From Novosphingobium sp. FKTRR1 (GTDB lineage: Bacteria; Pseudomonadota; Alphaproteobacteria; Sphingomonadales; Sphingomonadaceae): a stretch of 64,000 nt of DNA. The notes beneath the pieces were generated by a model that was not told where the DNA came from, searched no databases, and was given only the letters and a program-made list of their open reading frames with translations. Location of the stretch: assembly GCF_020404405.1 (NCBI RefSeq), contig NZ_JAIZDA010000002.1, forward strand, positions 186,001 through 250,000. The letters run 5' to 3'. The translations under genes and the position numbers were made by a program. Every line of letters begins with the position of its first letter. The first letter of the stretch is position 1. Of the stretch, positions 49,210 through 58,686 are shown piece by piece.

Positions 49210-50283
49210 ATGATCGCACAGATGATTCCTCCGGGTGAAACCATCGGCATCCTGGGTGGCGGTCAACTGGGCCGGATGATGGCGCTTGCCGCCGCAACGC
49301 TGGGCTATCGCTGCCATGTCTTCGCGCCCGAAGCCGATCCGATCGCGGCCGATGTCTGCGCCGCCTTCACGCAGGGAGACTTTGCCGACGAAGCGGCGCT
49401 GTCGGCTTTTGCCGCGCATTGCGCGGTAGTAACCTACGAATTCGAGAACGTGGCCGCAGCGCCGCTCGCAGCGATCCTGCCGCATGCGCCGCTTTACCCA
49501 CCGGCGCACGCGCTCGAAGTGGCCCAAGACCGCGCCAGCGAGAAGGCGTTCGTCGAGCAACTCGGCGGCCGTCCGGCACCATGGGCGACGGTCGATTCGC
49601 CCGACGATCTGGCCGCCGCCATCGCGCGAATCGGCACGCCCGGCATCCTCAAGACCCGGCGCGATGGCTATGATGGCAAGGGCCAGTGGCGGATCATGAC
49701 CCCCGCCGATGCCGAAGCGCTCGATTGGCCCACCGCCACGCCGCTGGTCTACGAAGGGTTCGTCACCTTCGATGCTGAATTTTCGGTGATTCTGGTGCGG
49801 ACCGCCAGCGGCGAAGTGCGCTTCTGGGACAGCGCCGAGAACGTGCACAAGAACGGCATCCTCGACCGCTCGACCATTCCTGCCTCGCCCGCCATTGCCG
49901 CGCACATCCCCGCCGCGCGGGCGCTGGCCGCCAAGCTGGCCGAGGCGCTCGACTATGTCGGCGTGCTGACTTGCGAGTTCTTTGCCACCGCGCAAGGCCC
50001 GGTGTTCAACGAAATGGCGCCGCGTGTCCACAATTCAGGGCACTGGACGATCGAAGGCGCGCTGACCAGCCAGTTCGAGAACCACATCCGCGCCATCTGC
50101 GGCTTGCCGCTGGGCGCGACCGCGCTCGCGTGCAAGGGGGCGGTGATGGACAACCTCATCGGCGATGACGCGCACGACTGGCCCGCCATCCTGTCCGACC
50201 CGGCCAACCACCTCCACTTGTATGGCAAGGCGGCGGTCCGCCCCGGCCGCAAGATGGGCCATGTCACGCGGCTGGTGCTGTAG
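49210..50283 (+). CDS. purK: N5-carboxyaminoimidazole ribonucleotide synthetase
   Basis: 357 residues. ATP-grasp enzyme: GILGGGQLGRMMALAA at the N-terminus, LKTRRDGYDGKGQW for ATP binding, EFEN and EMAPRVHNSGHWTIEGA signatures. It carboxylates AIR with ATP and bicarbonate, supplying PurE. Its stop is immediately followed by the folA start. Confidence 0.97.
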   Translation: MIAQMIPPGETIGILGGGQLGRMMALAAATLGYRCHVFAPEADPIAADVCAAFTQGDFADEAALSAFAAHCAVVTYEFENVAAAPLAAILPHAPLYPPAHALEVAQDRASEKAFVEQLGGRPAPWATVDSPDDLAAAIARIGTPGILKTRRDGYDGKGQWRIMTPADAEALDWPTATPLVYEGFVTFDAEFSVILVRTASGEVRFWDSAENVHKNGILDRSTIPASPAIAAHIPAARALAAKLAEALDYVGVLTCEFFATAQGPVFNEMAPRVHNSGHWTIEGALTSQFENHIRAICGLPLGATALACKGAVMDNLIGDDAHDWPAILSDPANHLHLYGKAAVRPGRKMGHVTRLVL

Positions 50284-50781
50284 ATGGTGCCACAGATCGT
50301 GCTGATCCTTGCGCGGGCCAGCAATGGCGTGATCGGTCGCGACGGTGCGCTGCCGTGGCACCTTCCCGCAGACCTCAAGCGGTTCAAGGCGCTGACCATG
50401 GGCAAACCCATGATCATGGGGCGCAAGACCTTCGACAGCTTTCCCGCGCCACTTCCCGGCCGCCGTCATATCGTGCTGACCCGCGATGCCGGCTGGAACC
50501 GTCCGGGCGCCGAGGTCGTCCACGATGTCGAGCAGGCGCTGGCGCTGGTCGATGACCCGAACGGCGAGGTCGCGGTGATCGGCGGGGCAGAGATCTATCG
50601 CCTCTTCGGGCCGCTTGCACATCGCATCGAACTGACAGAAGTCCACGCGGACATGGCCGGTGACACTTTTCTGGACGCCCCCGATGCGGGCCTGTGGTAC
50701 GAAAGCGCGCGTGACGATCACCCCGCCGCCGACGGGCGCCCGGCCTTCAGCTTCGTGACGCTGGAGCGGCGGGCATCATGA
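50284..50781 (+). CDS. folA: Dihydrofolate reductase
   Basis: 165 residues. ARASNGVIGRDGALPWHLPADLKRFKALTMGKPMIMGRKT covers the substrate and NADPH site with Asp at the DHFR position (PADLKRFK), and IGGAEIYRLFGPLA is the C-terminal signature. It reduces dihydrofolate to tetrahydrofolate. ATG directly follows the purK stop; the end overlaps ribF as ATGA. Confidence 0.95.
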   Translation: MVPQIVLILARASNGVIGRDGALPWHLPADLKRFKALTMGKPMIMGRKTFDSFPAPLPGRRHIVLTRDAGWNRPGAEVVHDVEQALALVDDPNGEVAVIGGAEIYRLFGPLAHRIELTEVHADMAGDTFLDAPDAGLWYESARDDHPAADGRPAFSFVTLERRAS

Positions 50782-51710
50782 TTCGGCTCGATTCGCGCGA
50801 ACGTACGCCCGATGCCTTGCGCGGCGCGGTCATCGCGCTGGGCAACTTCGACGGCTTTCACCTTGGCCATCAGGCGGTGGCGGGCGAAGCGGTACGCCGT
50901 GCGCGGGACGAAGGGCGTCCGGCGATCATCGCCACGTTCGACCCTCACCCCGTCCGCCACTTCGACCCGGCCGCAGCGCCGTTCCGGCTGACCACGCTCG
51001 ACCAGCGCGAGGAACTCTTCGCCGAGGCCGGAGCCGATGCCATGCTGGTGTTCCACTTCGATGCCGACCTTGCCGCGACCAGCGCCGACGATTTCGTCCG
51101 CGCGCTGTTGATCGAACGGCTGGGCGCGGCGGCGGTGGTCACCGGCGAGGACTTCACGTTTGGCCACAAGCGCGGTGGCAACGTATCCGTATTGGCGCAA
51201 GTCGGCGCGCAAAACGGTCTTGCCGCGCACGCCGTCGGCCCGGTGATCGCACGGAACGAGGTCGTATCCTCCAGCCGCATCCGCACCGCGCTGCAAGCGG
51301 GCGATTGCGCCACGGCTGCGCGATTGATGACCCGGCCTTTTGCGGTGCGCGGGATCGTCCAGCATGGTGACAAAGTCGGCCGGACGATCAATTTTCCTAC
51401 CGCCAATCTGGATATGGTCGACTACTTGCGCCCGCGTTACGGAATCTATGCCGTTACCGGACGGCTGCCCGATGGGCGCGTGTTGCAGGGTGCCGCGAAC
51501 ATCGGAATCCGCCCAACATTTGATCCGCCCAAGGAGCTGCTTGAGCCGCATTTCTTTGATTTTTCAGAAGATTTGTACGGCCAGTCGATCGAAGTCGCGT
51601 TTCACCATTTCCTGCGGCCAGAGGCCAAGTTCGACAGCCTTGACGCGCTTGTGGCGCAGATAGAGCGCGATTGCGCCCAAGCAAAGCGGTTGTTGTTAGC
51701 CACGCCCTGA
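50778..51710 (+). CDS. ribF: Bifunctional riboflavin kinase / FMN adenylyltransferase
   Basis: 310 residues. The FAD-synthetase domain has GNFDGFHLGHQAV and ATFDPHP, then FTFGHKRGGN and SSSRIRTALQAGD. The riboflavin kinase domain follows with INFPTANLDM near 207 and PRYGIYAV. It makes FMN and FAD. ATGA overlap with folA suggests co-translation. Confidence 0.96.
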   Translation: MIRLDSRERTPDALRGAVIALGNFDGFHLGHQAVAGEAVRRARDEGRPAIIATFDPHPVRHFDPAAAPFRLTTLDQREELFAEAGADAMLVFHFDADLAATSADDFVRALLIERLGAAAVVTGEDFTFGHKRGGNVSVLAQVGAQNGLAAHAVGPVIARNEVVSSSRIRTALQAGDCATAARLMTRPFAVRGIVQHGDKVGRTINFPTANLDMVDYLRPRYGIYAVTGRLPDGRVLQGAANIGIRPTFDPPKELLEPHFFDFSEDLYGQSIEVAFHHFLRPEAKFDSLDALVAQIERDCAQAKRLLLATP

Positions 51711-51751
51711 GGCTTTCCCCCAGCCGCGCTTTGCTCTAACGACCGACGGCC

Positions 51752-54583
51752 ATGACTGAACAGCGCGATTACCGATCGACCGTCTTCCTGCCGAAGACCG
51801 ATTTCCCGATGAAGGCCGGCCTCCCGCAAAAGGAGCCAGGCATCCTTGCGCGCTGGCAGGAGATCGACCTGTATCGCCGCCTGCGCGATGCCCGCGCCGG
51901 TCGCGAAAAGTTCATCCTCCACGATGGCCCGCCTTATGCCAACGGCGACATGCACATCGGCCATGCGCTGAACCATATCCTCAAGGACATGGTCGTGCGC
52001 ACGCAAAGCCTGCTGGGCAAGGACGCGCCCTATGTGCCCGGCTGGGACTGCCATGGCCTGCCGATCGAGTGGAAGGTCGAGGAAGAATACCGCAAGAAAA
52101 AGAAGAACAAGGATGAGGTTCCCCCGCGCGAATTCCGCGCCGAATGCCGCGCCTATGCGCGCAAATGGGTGGACATTCAGCGGGACCAGCTCAAGCGGCT
52201 GGGCATCAATGCCGATTGGGACAACCCCTATCTGACGATGGACTTCGCCGCCGAGGCGACGATCGTCGGTGAACTGCTGAAATTCGCCACCACCGGGCTG
52301 CTCTATCGCGGGGCCAAGCCGGTGATGTGGAGCCCGGTCGAAAAGACTGCGCTGGCCGAAGCCGAAGTCGAGTACGAGGACATCACCTCGACCCAGATCG
52401 ACGTCGCCTTCGAACTTGTCGATGTGCCCGACACTCCTGAACTTGCGGGCGTGAAGGCAGTGATCTGGACAACCACGCCGTGGACGATCCCGGTGAACCA
52501 GGCGCTCGCCTATGGTCCGGCGATCGATTACCACGCGATCGAGATGAAGGGCGGCGACCACGCCGGCGAAAAGTTCCTGATCGCCGAACCGCTGATCGAG
52601 GATTTCGTCAAGCGCGCTGGCGGCAACGGCTTCAAGGTTCTGATGTGGATGAAGGGCGCAGCGCTTGAAGGCGCTACCGCCCGCCACCCGATGCACCATC
52701 TGGGCGGGTTCTACGCCACGCCGCGCCCGCTGCTTTCGGGCGAATTCGTCACCACTGATTCGGGCACCGGGCTGGTCCACATGGCGCCCGACCATGGCGA
52801 GGACGACTTCCTGCTATGTCGCAGCCACGGCATCGAACCCGTGTTCGCGGTCGAGGGTGATGGCAAGTACCGCGCCGAATGGGGCTGGCTGGGCGGTGAA
52901 GGCAGCGTCATCAATCCCAAGTTCAACGCGCCTGACGGGCCGATCTGCACCGCCTTGCGCGAAGCGGGCGGCCTGATCGCGGCCAGCGCCGACTTCCGCC
53001 ATTCCTATCCCCATTCCTGGCGATCCAAGGCCAAGGTCATCTATCGCTGCACGCCGCAATGGTTCGTGCCGATGGACAAGGAGCTGTCGGTCAAGCGTAC
53101 TGGCCCCGGCTCGGAGTTCGACGACTTGTTCCCGCCGACGCTGCGCACTGCCGCCAAGGATGCCATCGGCGCCACCCGCTTCGTGCCCGAAAAGGGGCGC
53201 AACCGCATCGGCGCGATGGTCGAAGGGCGTCCCGACTGGGTGCTCAGCCGCCAGCGCGCGTGGGGCGTGCCGATCACGCTGTTCGTCGACCGCCGGACGC
53301 AGGCGTTCCTGACCGACCCTGCGGTGAATGCGCGGATCATCGCCGCCATTAACGAGGAAGGCGTCGATGCTTGGTCGGATGAGCGCGCGCAGGAATTCCT
53401 CGGCAACGACTACAGCGCCGACGATTTCGAACGCGTGACCGACATTCTCGACGTGTGGTTCGATTCGGGTTCGACCCACGCCTTCGTGCTGGAAAGCGGC
53501 CGCTGGCCCGATCTGGTGCGGCCCGAAGGATATGAAGGCCCGCCCGCCGACCTTTATCTTGAAGGCAGCGACCAGCATCGCGGCTGGTTCCAGTCGTCGT
53601 TGCTCGAATCGTGCGCCACGCGCGGCCATGCGCCGTACAAGGCGGTTCTGACCCACGGCTTCACCATGGATGCCAAGGGCATGAAGATGTCCAAGTCGCT
53701 GGGCAACACGATCAGCCCGATCGACCTGATGCGCGACTATGGCGCCGATATCCTGCGTTTGTGGGCGTTGTCGGTCGATTTCACCGAGGACCACCGCATC
53801 GGCAAGGAAATCCTTGCCGGGGTGGCCGACCAGTATCGCAAGTTGCGCAACACCTTCCGCTACCTGCTGGGCGCACTCGACGGGTTCACCGAGGACGAGC
53901 GGGTGGCCGACGTGGCCAACCTGCCCGAACTCGAACGCTATGTGCTGGTCCTGCTCGAAAGGCTCGACGGCACGCTGCGGCAGGCCGTGGCCGACTTCGA
54001 TTTCAACACCTACGTCCGCGCACTGACCGAGTTCTGCAACGAGGATCTGTCGGCGTTCTTCTTCGATATCCGCAAGGACAGCCTCTATTGCGACGCATCG
54101 GGCGATGCCACGCGCCGCGCCTATCGTACCGTGCTCGACACGCTGTTCCATGCGCTGATCCGCTATGCCGCGCCGGTGCTGGTGTTCACCGCCGAGGAAG
54201 TGTGGCAATCGCGCTTCACCGGCAGCGACAGTGTGCACCTGACCGAATGGCCGGTGCTTCCCGCATCGGTGGTCGACGAGGACCGCTGGGCGGCGTTGCG
54301 CGCACTGCGCCAACAAGTGAACGAAGCAATCGAGCCGCTGCGCCGCGAAAAGGTGCTGGGTTCGGGGCTTGAAGCCACCGTTTCGGTGCCCGCCAATGCG
54401 CCGGACGCCGATCTGGCCGAGTTGTTCATCACCGCGACAGTTGTGCGCGGCCATGGTGACGCTGTGACCGTCACCCGAACCACCGACCACAAATGCGGCC
54501 GTTGCTGGCGCCACTTGCCCGACGTGGTCGAGGATGGCGCGCTGTGCGGGCGCTGCACCGCCGTAGTGGAGACTCAGGCGTGA
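51752..54583 (+). CDS. ileS: Isoleucyl-tRNA synthetase
   Basis: 943 residues, full length. Class I motif HIGH at 68-71 (ANGDMHIGHALN) and KMSKS at 645-649. The CP1 editing domain lies between them (TTTPWTIPVNQAL), and an anticodon domain and C-terminal zinc module follow (CGRCWRHLPDVVEDGALCGRC). It charges tRNA-Ile. The lspA start overlaps its stop. Confidence 0.98.
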   Translation: MTEQRDYRSTVFLPKTDFPMKAGLPQKEPGILARWQEIDLYRRLRDARAGREKFILHDGPPYANGDMHIGHALNHILKDMVVRTQSLLGKDAPYVPGWDCHGLPIEWKVEEEYRKKKKNKDEVPPREFRAECRAYARKWVDIQRDQLKRLGINADWDNPYLTMDFAAEATIVGELLKFATTGLLYRGAKPVMWSPVEKTALAEAEVEYEDITSTQIDVAFELVDVPDTPELAGVKAVIWTTTPWTIPVNQALAYGPAIDYHAIEMKGGDHAGEKFLIAEPLIEDFVKRAGGNGFKVLMWMKGAALEGATARHPMHHLGGFYATPRPLLSGEFVTTDSGTGLVHMAPDHGEDDFLLCRSHGIEPVFAVEGDGKYRAEWGWLGGEGSVINPKFNAPDGPICTALREAGGLIAASADFRHSYPHSWRSKAKVIYRCTPQWFVPMDKELSVKRTGPGSEFDDLFPPTLRTAAKDAIGATRFVPEKGRNRIGAMVEGRPDWVLSRQRAWGVPITLFVDRRTQAFLTDPAVNARIIAAINEEGVDAWSDERAQEFLGNDYSADDFERVTDILDVWFDSGSTHAFVLESGRWPDLVRPEGYEGPPADLYLEGSDQHRGWFQSSLLESCATRGHAPYKAVLTHGFTMDAKGMKMSKSLGNTISPIDLMRDYGADILRLWALSVDFTEDHRIGKEILAGVADQYRKLRNTFRYLLGALDGFTEDERVADVANLPELERYVLVLLERLDGTLRQAVADFDFNTYVRALTEFCNEDLSAFFFDIRKDSLYCDASGDATRRAYRTVLDTLFHALIRYAAPVLVFTAEEVWQSRFTGSDSVHLTEWPVLPASVVDEDRWAALRALRQQVNEAIEPLRREKVLGSGLEATVSVPANAPDADLAELFITATVVRGHGDAVTVTRTTDHKCGRCWRHLPDVVEDGALCGRCTAVVETQA

Positions 54584-55125
54584 GCGCTGACCACGGCCGA
54601 GGTGAATGGCTGACCCGCAATCGCCTGATCGCGTTCGGCGTCGCGCTGATCGTGTTTGCGATCGATCGCGGGGTGAAGGCGCTGCTGATGGGTCCGGTGG
54701 ACTTGCGCAACACCATCGCCATTCCGATCCTGCCCGTCTTCGACTTGCGCTACACCCAGAACTTCGGCGTCTCGCTGGGCATGTTCGCGGCCACTTCGTC
54801 AGAGATGCGGCTGGCGCTGCTGGCGGTGACAGGGGCAATCGCGCTGGGCGTTGTCGTGTGGATGCTGCGCGAAAGGCTGCTGGGCGATCTGCTTGGCCTG
54901 GCGCTGGTGCTGGGCGGTGCATTGGGCAACATCTATGACCGCTTCATCCGTGGCTATGTGATCGACTATGCCGATCTGCACTTCGGCGAATGGCGTCCAT
55001 TCCTGATCTTCAACATTGCCGATGCCGCAATCACGTTCGGCGTGCTGATACTCCTTGCCCGATCGCTGCTTTCGCGCGAAAAGCCCGGCGATGCGGGCCA
55101 ACCTGCCTCCACGGAGACCATTTGA
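54580..55125 (+). CDS. lspA: Lipoprotein signal peptidase (signal peptidase II)
   Basis: 181 residues from GTG 54580, which overlaps the ileS stop. Four membrane segments. Catalytic aspartates are Asp120 (GNIYDRFIRGYVIDY) and Asp148 (FNIADAAIT); FAIDRGVK at 27-33 is the N-terminal motif. It cleaves prolipoproteins in the inner membrane; the following gene encodes one of its likely substrates. Confidence 0.96.
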   Translation: MSADHGRGEWLTRNRLIAFGVALIVFAIDRGVKALLMGPVDLRNTIAIPILPVFDLRYTQNFGVSLGMFAATSSEMRLALLAVTGAIALGVVVWMLRERLLGDLLGLALVLGGALGNIYDRFIRGYVIDYADLHFGEWRPFLIFNIADAAITFGVLILLARSLLSREKPGDAGQPASTETI

Positions 55126-55544
55126 TGCGTAAAGTCGCCGCCCTCTGCCTGCTCGCCACTTCTGCGAGCCTGCTTGCCTCGTGCGGCGCGGGCGGTTCGC
55201 TGTTCAACCGCGCCCGCCCCGATGAATTCGCGGTCACCCGTCAGGCTCCGCTGGTGGTGCCGCCCGACTTCGCCTTGGCCCCGCCCAACCCCGGCGCGCC
55301 GCGTCCGCAGGACGTCGATTCCAGCCGTCAGGCGCTCGATGCGCTATTCGGCGGTCCCGCTCCGCGCAGCGCCGTGGAATCCGATACTCTCGGTCGTGCC
55401 GGCGCTTCGGCGACCGGGATTCGCAGCACGGTCGGTGATCCCAAAACGCGCACTGTGGCCAAGGGTTCGGGCCTGCAGACCATCCTCGCCGCCCCGCAAG
55501 GTGACGGTGCCGAGGCACAGGCCAACATCCCCACTCAGGGATGA
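55125..55544 (+). CDS. DUF3035 lipoprotein, BamF-like
   Basis: 139 residues with a lipobox LLASC (Cys20). The motif RPDEFAVTRQAPLVVPPDFALAPP is the hallmark of DUF3035, the BamF subunit of the alphaproteobacterial outer membrane assembly complex. The rest is low-complexity with Gly, Ala and Pro. ATG overlaps the lspA stop by one base; GGAG precedes it. Confidence 0.9.
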   Translation: MRKVAALCLLATSASLLASCGAGGSLFNRARPDEFAVTRQAPLVVPPDFALAPPNPGAPRPQDVDSSRQALDALFGGPAPRSAVESDTLGRAGASATGIRSTVGDPKTRTVAKGSGLQTILAAPQGDGAEAQANIPTQG

Positions 55545-55553
55545 TATCGGGCA

Positions 55554-55575
55554 GGCGGGGCTGACCGGCCCCGCC
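55554..55575. terminator. GC-rich hairpin between bamF and arsC
   Basis: GGCGGGGC pairs with GCCCCGCC around TGACCG. No T-tract, so termination strength is uncertain. It separates converging genes. Confidence 0.5.
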
Positions 55576-55588
55576 GCCGCATTCCTAC

Positions 55589-55930
55589 TTACAGAATTTC
55601 GAGCACGCGCTCTTTCGGGCGGCACAAACGCACGCCCTTTGCGGTTTCGACCAGCGGGCGCTCGATCAGCTTGGGCGCGGCGACCATCGCGGCCAACACG
55701 CTGGCATCATCGGCTTCGGGCAAGCCGCGCTCGACCGCATCGGTGCCCTTCACGCGCAGCCCCTGCTGCGGCGTGATCCCCGCGTCGGCATAGAGCTGCG
55801 CCAGTTTTGCCGCGGTCGGCGGGGTTTTCAGATACTCGATCACGGTCACGTCCGCGCCTGCTTCGTGCAGCAGGGCCAGCGTGTTGCGCGATGTACCGCA
55901 TCCGGGATTGTGCCAGATCGTGGCCTTCAT
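55589..55930 (-). CDS. arsC: Arsenate reductase (glutaredoxin type, ArsC/Spx family)
   Basis: 113 residues. HNPGCGTSRNTL holds the catalytic Cys11 and the family's thioredoxin-like fold; IEYLKTPPT and ERPLVETAKGVRLCRP match ArsC. It would reduce arsenate to arsenite with glutathione. There is no ars regulator or arsenite pump nearby, so the true role may be general redox. AGGAAC precedes ATG 55930. Confidence 0.9.
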   Translation of the reverse strand: MKATIWHNPGCGTSRNTLALLHEAGADVTVIEYLKTPPTAAKLAQLYADAGITPQQGLRVKGTDAVERGLPEADDASVLAAMVAAPKLIERPLVETAKGVRLCRPKERVLEIL

Positions 55931-55941
55931 CGAATCGTTCC

Positions 55942-56451
55942 TTACAGGACAGGTGTGGTTGAAACAGCCGGTGCGGGAAGCGGTATGCCGCGTTCCTCGC
56001 CGCGCAGGATGCGTCCGGCCCGCTCGATCGTGCGCATCAGCCGGGGATAGACTCCGCAGCGGCACACGTTGGTAATGGCGGCGGTGATGTCGGCCTCGGT
56101 CGGGCTGGCGTTGCGCGCCAGCAAGGCGGCCGCAGCCATCACCAGACCCGGAGTGCAAAAGCCACACTGGATCGCCTGCTCGGCCACGAAAGCCTGCTGT
56201 ACCGGATGGCTGCGGTCGCTCGACAGCCCCTCGATCGTGGTAACATTGCGTCCCTCGGCCTCGGCCAAGCGCAACGTGCAGCTGGGCATCGCCTGCCCGT
56301 CGACGATCACGGTGCAGGCTCCGCATTCGCCGGTGCCACACCCGTACTTGGTGCCGGTCAGGTTGGCCGCGTCGCGCAATGCCCACAACAACGGCGTGTC
56401 ACCCGGCAGACGCAGTTCGATGGGCTGGTTGTTCACAGTCAGGCGCGCCAT
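55942..56451 (-). CDS. [2Fe-2S] subunit of a molybdenum hydroxylase (IorA-like), without large subunit nearby
   Basis: 169 residues. The ferredoxin-type cluster uses Cys38, Cys43, Cys46 and Cys58 (GCGTGECGACT), and the second cluster uses Cys96, Cys99, Cys130 and Cys132 (QCGFC, CRC), as in the small subunit of isoquinoline 1-oxidoreductase and aldehyde oxidases. Those enzymes need a Mo-binding large subunit, which is not within 1.5 kb either side. It may act with a subunit encoded elsewhere. Starts 11 bp before arsC. Confidence 0.9.
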   Translation of the reverse strand: MARLTVNNQPIELRLPGDTPLLWALRDAANLTGTKYGCGTGECGACTVIVDGQAMPSCTLRLAEAEGRNVTTIEGLSSDRSHPVQQAFVAEQAIQCGFCTPGLVMAAAALLARNASPTEADITAAITNVCRCGVYPRLMRTIERAGRILRGEERGIPLPAPAVSTTPVL

Positions 56452-56501
56452 CGGACTTTGCTAGCCCGATGGCGCGGGAAACGCGAGCCTCGCCTTCGTG
56501 A

Positions 56502-57269
56502 CTATTCGCGCCAGCTGCGATCGATCCGGTCGATCTTGCGTGTCCAAGCGGCAAAGTCGGTCTCACCCGGACGCGATCCGGGCACCTGCACCTCGCGCAA
56601 GTCGCGCTGGTGGATGGCCACGACCTCGTCGGAAATGCGGATCGGTGGCCGCCCTGTGGCCAACGTGGCGAGCTGGATCTCGCACGCGCGTTGCAGCGCC
56701 CACTGCTGGATGAACATCGATTCGAGAGTCGGCGCCAAGACCACCGGACCATGGTTGCGCAGCATCAGGATGTTCTTGTCGCCAAGGTTGGCCAGCAACC
56801 GCTCGCCTTCTTCGGCCCGCACGGTGACGCCTTCGAAATCGTGATAGGCCAGCCGCCCGATGAAGTTGCAGGCATAGAAGTTGATCGGCATCAGCCCTTC
56901 TTCCATGCTGCACACCGCCATCGTTGCCGTCGTGTGGACATGCGCGATGGCGTGCGCCCAGGGCAGATGCCGGTGGAAATAGCCGTGTTGGGTGAAGCCC
57001 GCCTTGTTCACCGGATACTTCGAGGCGCCGATGTTGTTGCCCTCGATGTCGATCTTCACCAGATTGCTGGCGCAGACTTCGGAATAGAGCAGGCCATAGG
57101 GATTGATCAGAAACGCCCCATCCTCATCAGGCACCTTGAGCGAGATGTGGTTGTAGACCGATTCGGACCAGCCCAGCAGGTCATAGATGCGGTAACACGC
57201 CGCCAGTTGCAGCCGGGCTTGCCATTCGGCATCGCTGCAACCGATATTGGGACGAATCTGGGTAGCCAT
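56502..57269 (-). CDS. Class II aldolase/adducin family protein
   Basis: 255 residues. Zinc ligands of the family are His110 and His112 (AIAHVHTTATMAV) and His173 (MLRNHGPVV); YNHISLKVPDEDGAFLINPYGLLYSEV covers the substrate loop. Members cleave or decarboxylate sugar phosphates. It lies 50 bp upstream of the 2Fe-2S gene on the same strand. Substrate unknown. Confidence 0.88.
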   Translation of the reverse strand: MATQIRPNIGCSDAEWQARLQLAACYRIYDLLGWSESVYNHISLKVPDEDGAFLINPYGLLYSEVCASNLVKIDIEGNNIGASKYPVNKAGFTQHGYFHRHLPWAHAIAHVHTTATMAVCSMEEGLMPINFYACNFIGRLAYHDFEGVTVRAEEGERLLANLGDKNILMLRNHGPVVLAPTLESMFIQQWALQRACEIQLATLATGRPPIRISDEVVAIHQRDLREVQVPGSRPGETDFAAWTRKIDRIDRSWRE

Positions 57270-57299
57270 GGTGCCCTCTCCAACAGGCGATCAGTGGTT

Positions 57300-57971
57300 A
57301 TGTGCAACTTGTACCGCATGACCGGCAGCGCGCAAGCGATCGCGCAATTGTTCGCCACCGAAACCGGTGGGAGCAACCTGCCCGCGTTCCCGGCCCTCTA
57401 TCCCGAGGCGCAGGCCCCGGTGATCGTGGCCCGCGATGGAGTGCGCCAGCTCGACATGATGCAGTGGGGCTGGCCTGCGTTCGGCGAGGTGAAGCGCCCG
57501 GTGACCAACGTGCGCAACCTTGCCTCGCCGTTCTGGCGCAGCGCGCTGGCCGATCCGGCGAGGCGCTGCCTGGTGCCGGTCAGCGCGTTCTGTGAATGGT
57601 CGCAAGCGCCCGATCCGCTGACCCGGCGCAAACGCCAGCACTGGTTTGCGCTGACCGACAACTCCGCTAGCGCGGGAGGGCACGGAACCGAAACCGGGGA
57701 TGATCCGTTGTTCGCCTTTGCCGGGCTGTGGCGCCCTACCGCAGAGGGGCCGCGCTTTGCCTTCCTGACGTGTGAAGCCAATGCGCTTGTCGGCCGCGTC
57801 CACCCCAAGGCGATGCCGGTCATCCTGCGCCCCGGCGATGACACCGACCGCTGGCTGAACGCTGACGGACCGACAGCCGCGGCGCTGCAACGCCCCTTTC
57901 CCGATACGCTGATGCGTGAACTCGAACACCCCGCAACCATCGCTTCGCCCGTTCAGGGTACACTTCTTTGA
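57300..57971 (+). CDS. SOS response-associated peptidase (SRAP, YedK/HMCES)
   Basis: 223 residues beginning MCNLYRM, where Cys2 after Met removal forms a thiazolidine crosslink with abasic sites. Other family residues are present: Asn73-region TNVRNLASPFWR, Glu99 in SAFCEWS and His168 in VHPKAMPVIL. It protects single-stranded DNA abasic sites. ATG 57300 is required because Cys must be at position 2. Divergent from the aldolase. Confidence 0.92.
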   Translation: MCNLYRMTGSAQAIAQLFATETGGSNLPAFPALYPEAQAPVIVARDGVRQLDMMQWGWPAFGEVKRPVTNVRNLASPFWRSALADPARRCLVPVSAFCEWSQAPDPLTRRKRQHWFALTDNSASAGGHGTETGDDPLFAFAGLWRPTAEGPRFAFLTCEANALVGRVHPKAMPVILRPGDDTDRWLNADGPTAAALQRPFPDTLMRELEHPATIASPVQGTLL

Positions 57972-57987
57972 CGAAGGACAATCGACA

Positions 57988-58686
57988 ATGGCCCGCACTC
58001 ACAAGGAAAAGCATCTTGTCGAACGGATCGGCTGGTTGCGGGCGGCCGTACTTGGCGCGAACGACGGCATCCTGTCGACCTCCAGCCTGATCCTGGGCGT
58101 GGCCATTGCCACCCCGGAGCGCGACGCCATCCTGTTGACCGGCGTCGCCGGACTGGTGGCGGGGGCGATGTCGATGGCGGCCGGCGAATTCGTCTCGGTC
58201 AGCTCGCAAGCCGATACCGAGGCCGCCGACATCAGGCGAGAATCACGCGAATTGGCGACGATGCCGGGTGCCGAACAGGAAGAACTTGCCGCGATCTATC
58301 GCAAGCGCGGACTTGACCCTCAACTGGCCGAGCAGGTCGCGGTGCAAATGACGGCAAAAGATCCGCTGGAAGCGCACTTGCGTGACGAATTGGGGCTGGT
58401 CGAACACCTGGCGGCCAATCCGGTGCAGGCCGGTTTGTCCTCGGCCGCGTCTTTTGCGGTGGGCGCGGCGCAACCGCTGCTGGTGGTGGCGCTGGTGCCG
58501 GTTGCCGCGCTACTCTGGGCGATCCCCGTATCATCGCTGCTGTTCCTTGCCGGGCTGGGCGCGGTGGGAGCACAAGTCGGCGGAGCGCCGGTCGTCAAGG
58601 CGGTGCTGCGCGTGGTGATCTGGGGCGCGGTGGCGATGGGCATCACCGCCGGGATCGGCCACCTGTTCGGAACGACCGTGGCCTGA
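57988..58686 (+). CDS. VIT1/CCC1 family iron or manganese transporter
   Basis: 232 residues. The VIT signature is GANDGILSTSSLILGVA (about 24-40) and MAAGEFVSVSSQADTE; a cytoplasmic metal-binding helical region follows (IRRESRELATMPGAEQEELA and the DPQLAEQVAVQ segment), then three membrane helices. GAAGGACA precedes ATG 57988. It lies 16 bp after the SRAP gene and probably exports Fe(II) or Mn(II). Confidence 0.92.
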   Translation: MARTHKEKHLVERIGWLRAAVLGANDGILSTSSLILGVAIATPERDAILLTGVAGLVAGAMSMAAGEFVSVSSQADTEAADIRRESRELATMPGAEQEELAAIYRKRGLDPQLAEQVAVQMTAKDPLEAHLRDELGLVEHLAANPVQAGLSSAASFAVGAAQPLLVVALVPVAALLWAIPVSSLLFLAGLGAVGAQVGGAPVVKAVLRVVIWGAVAMGITAGIGHLFGTTVA

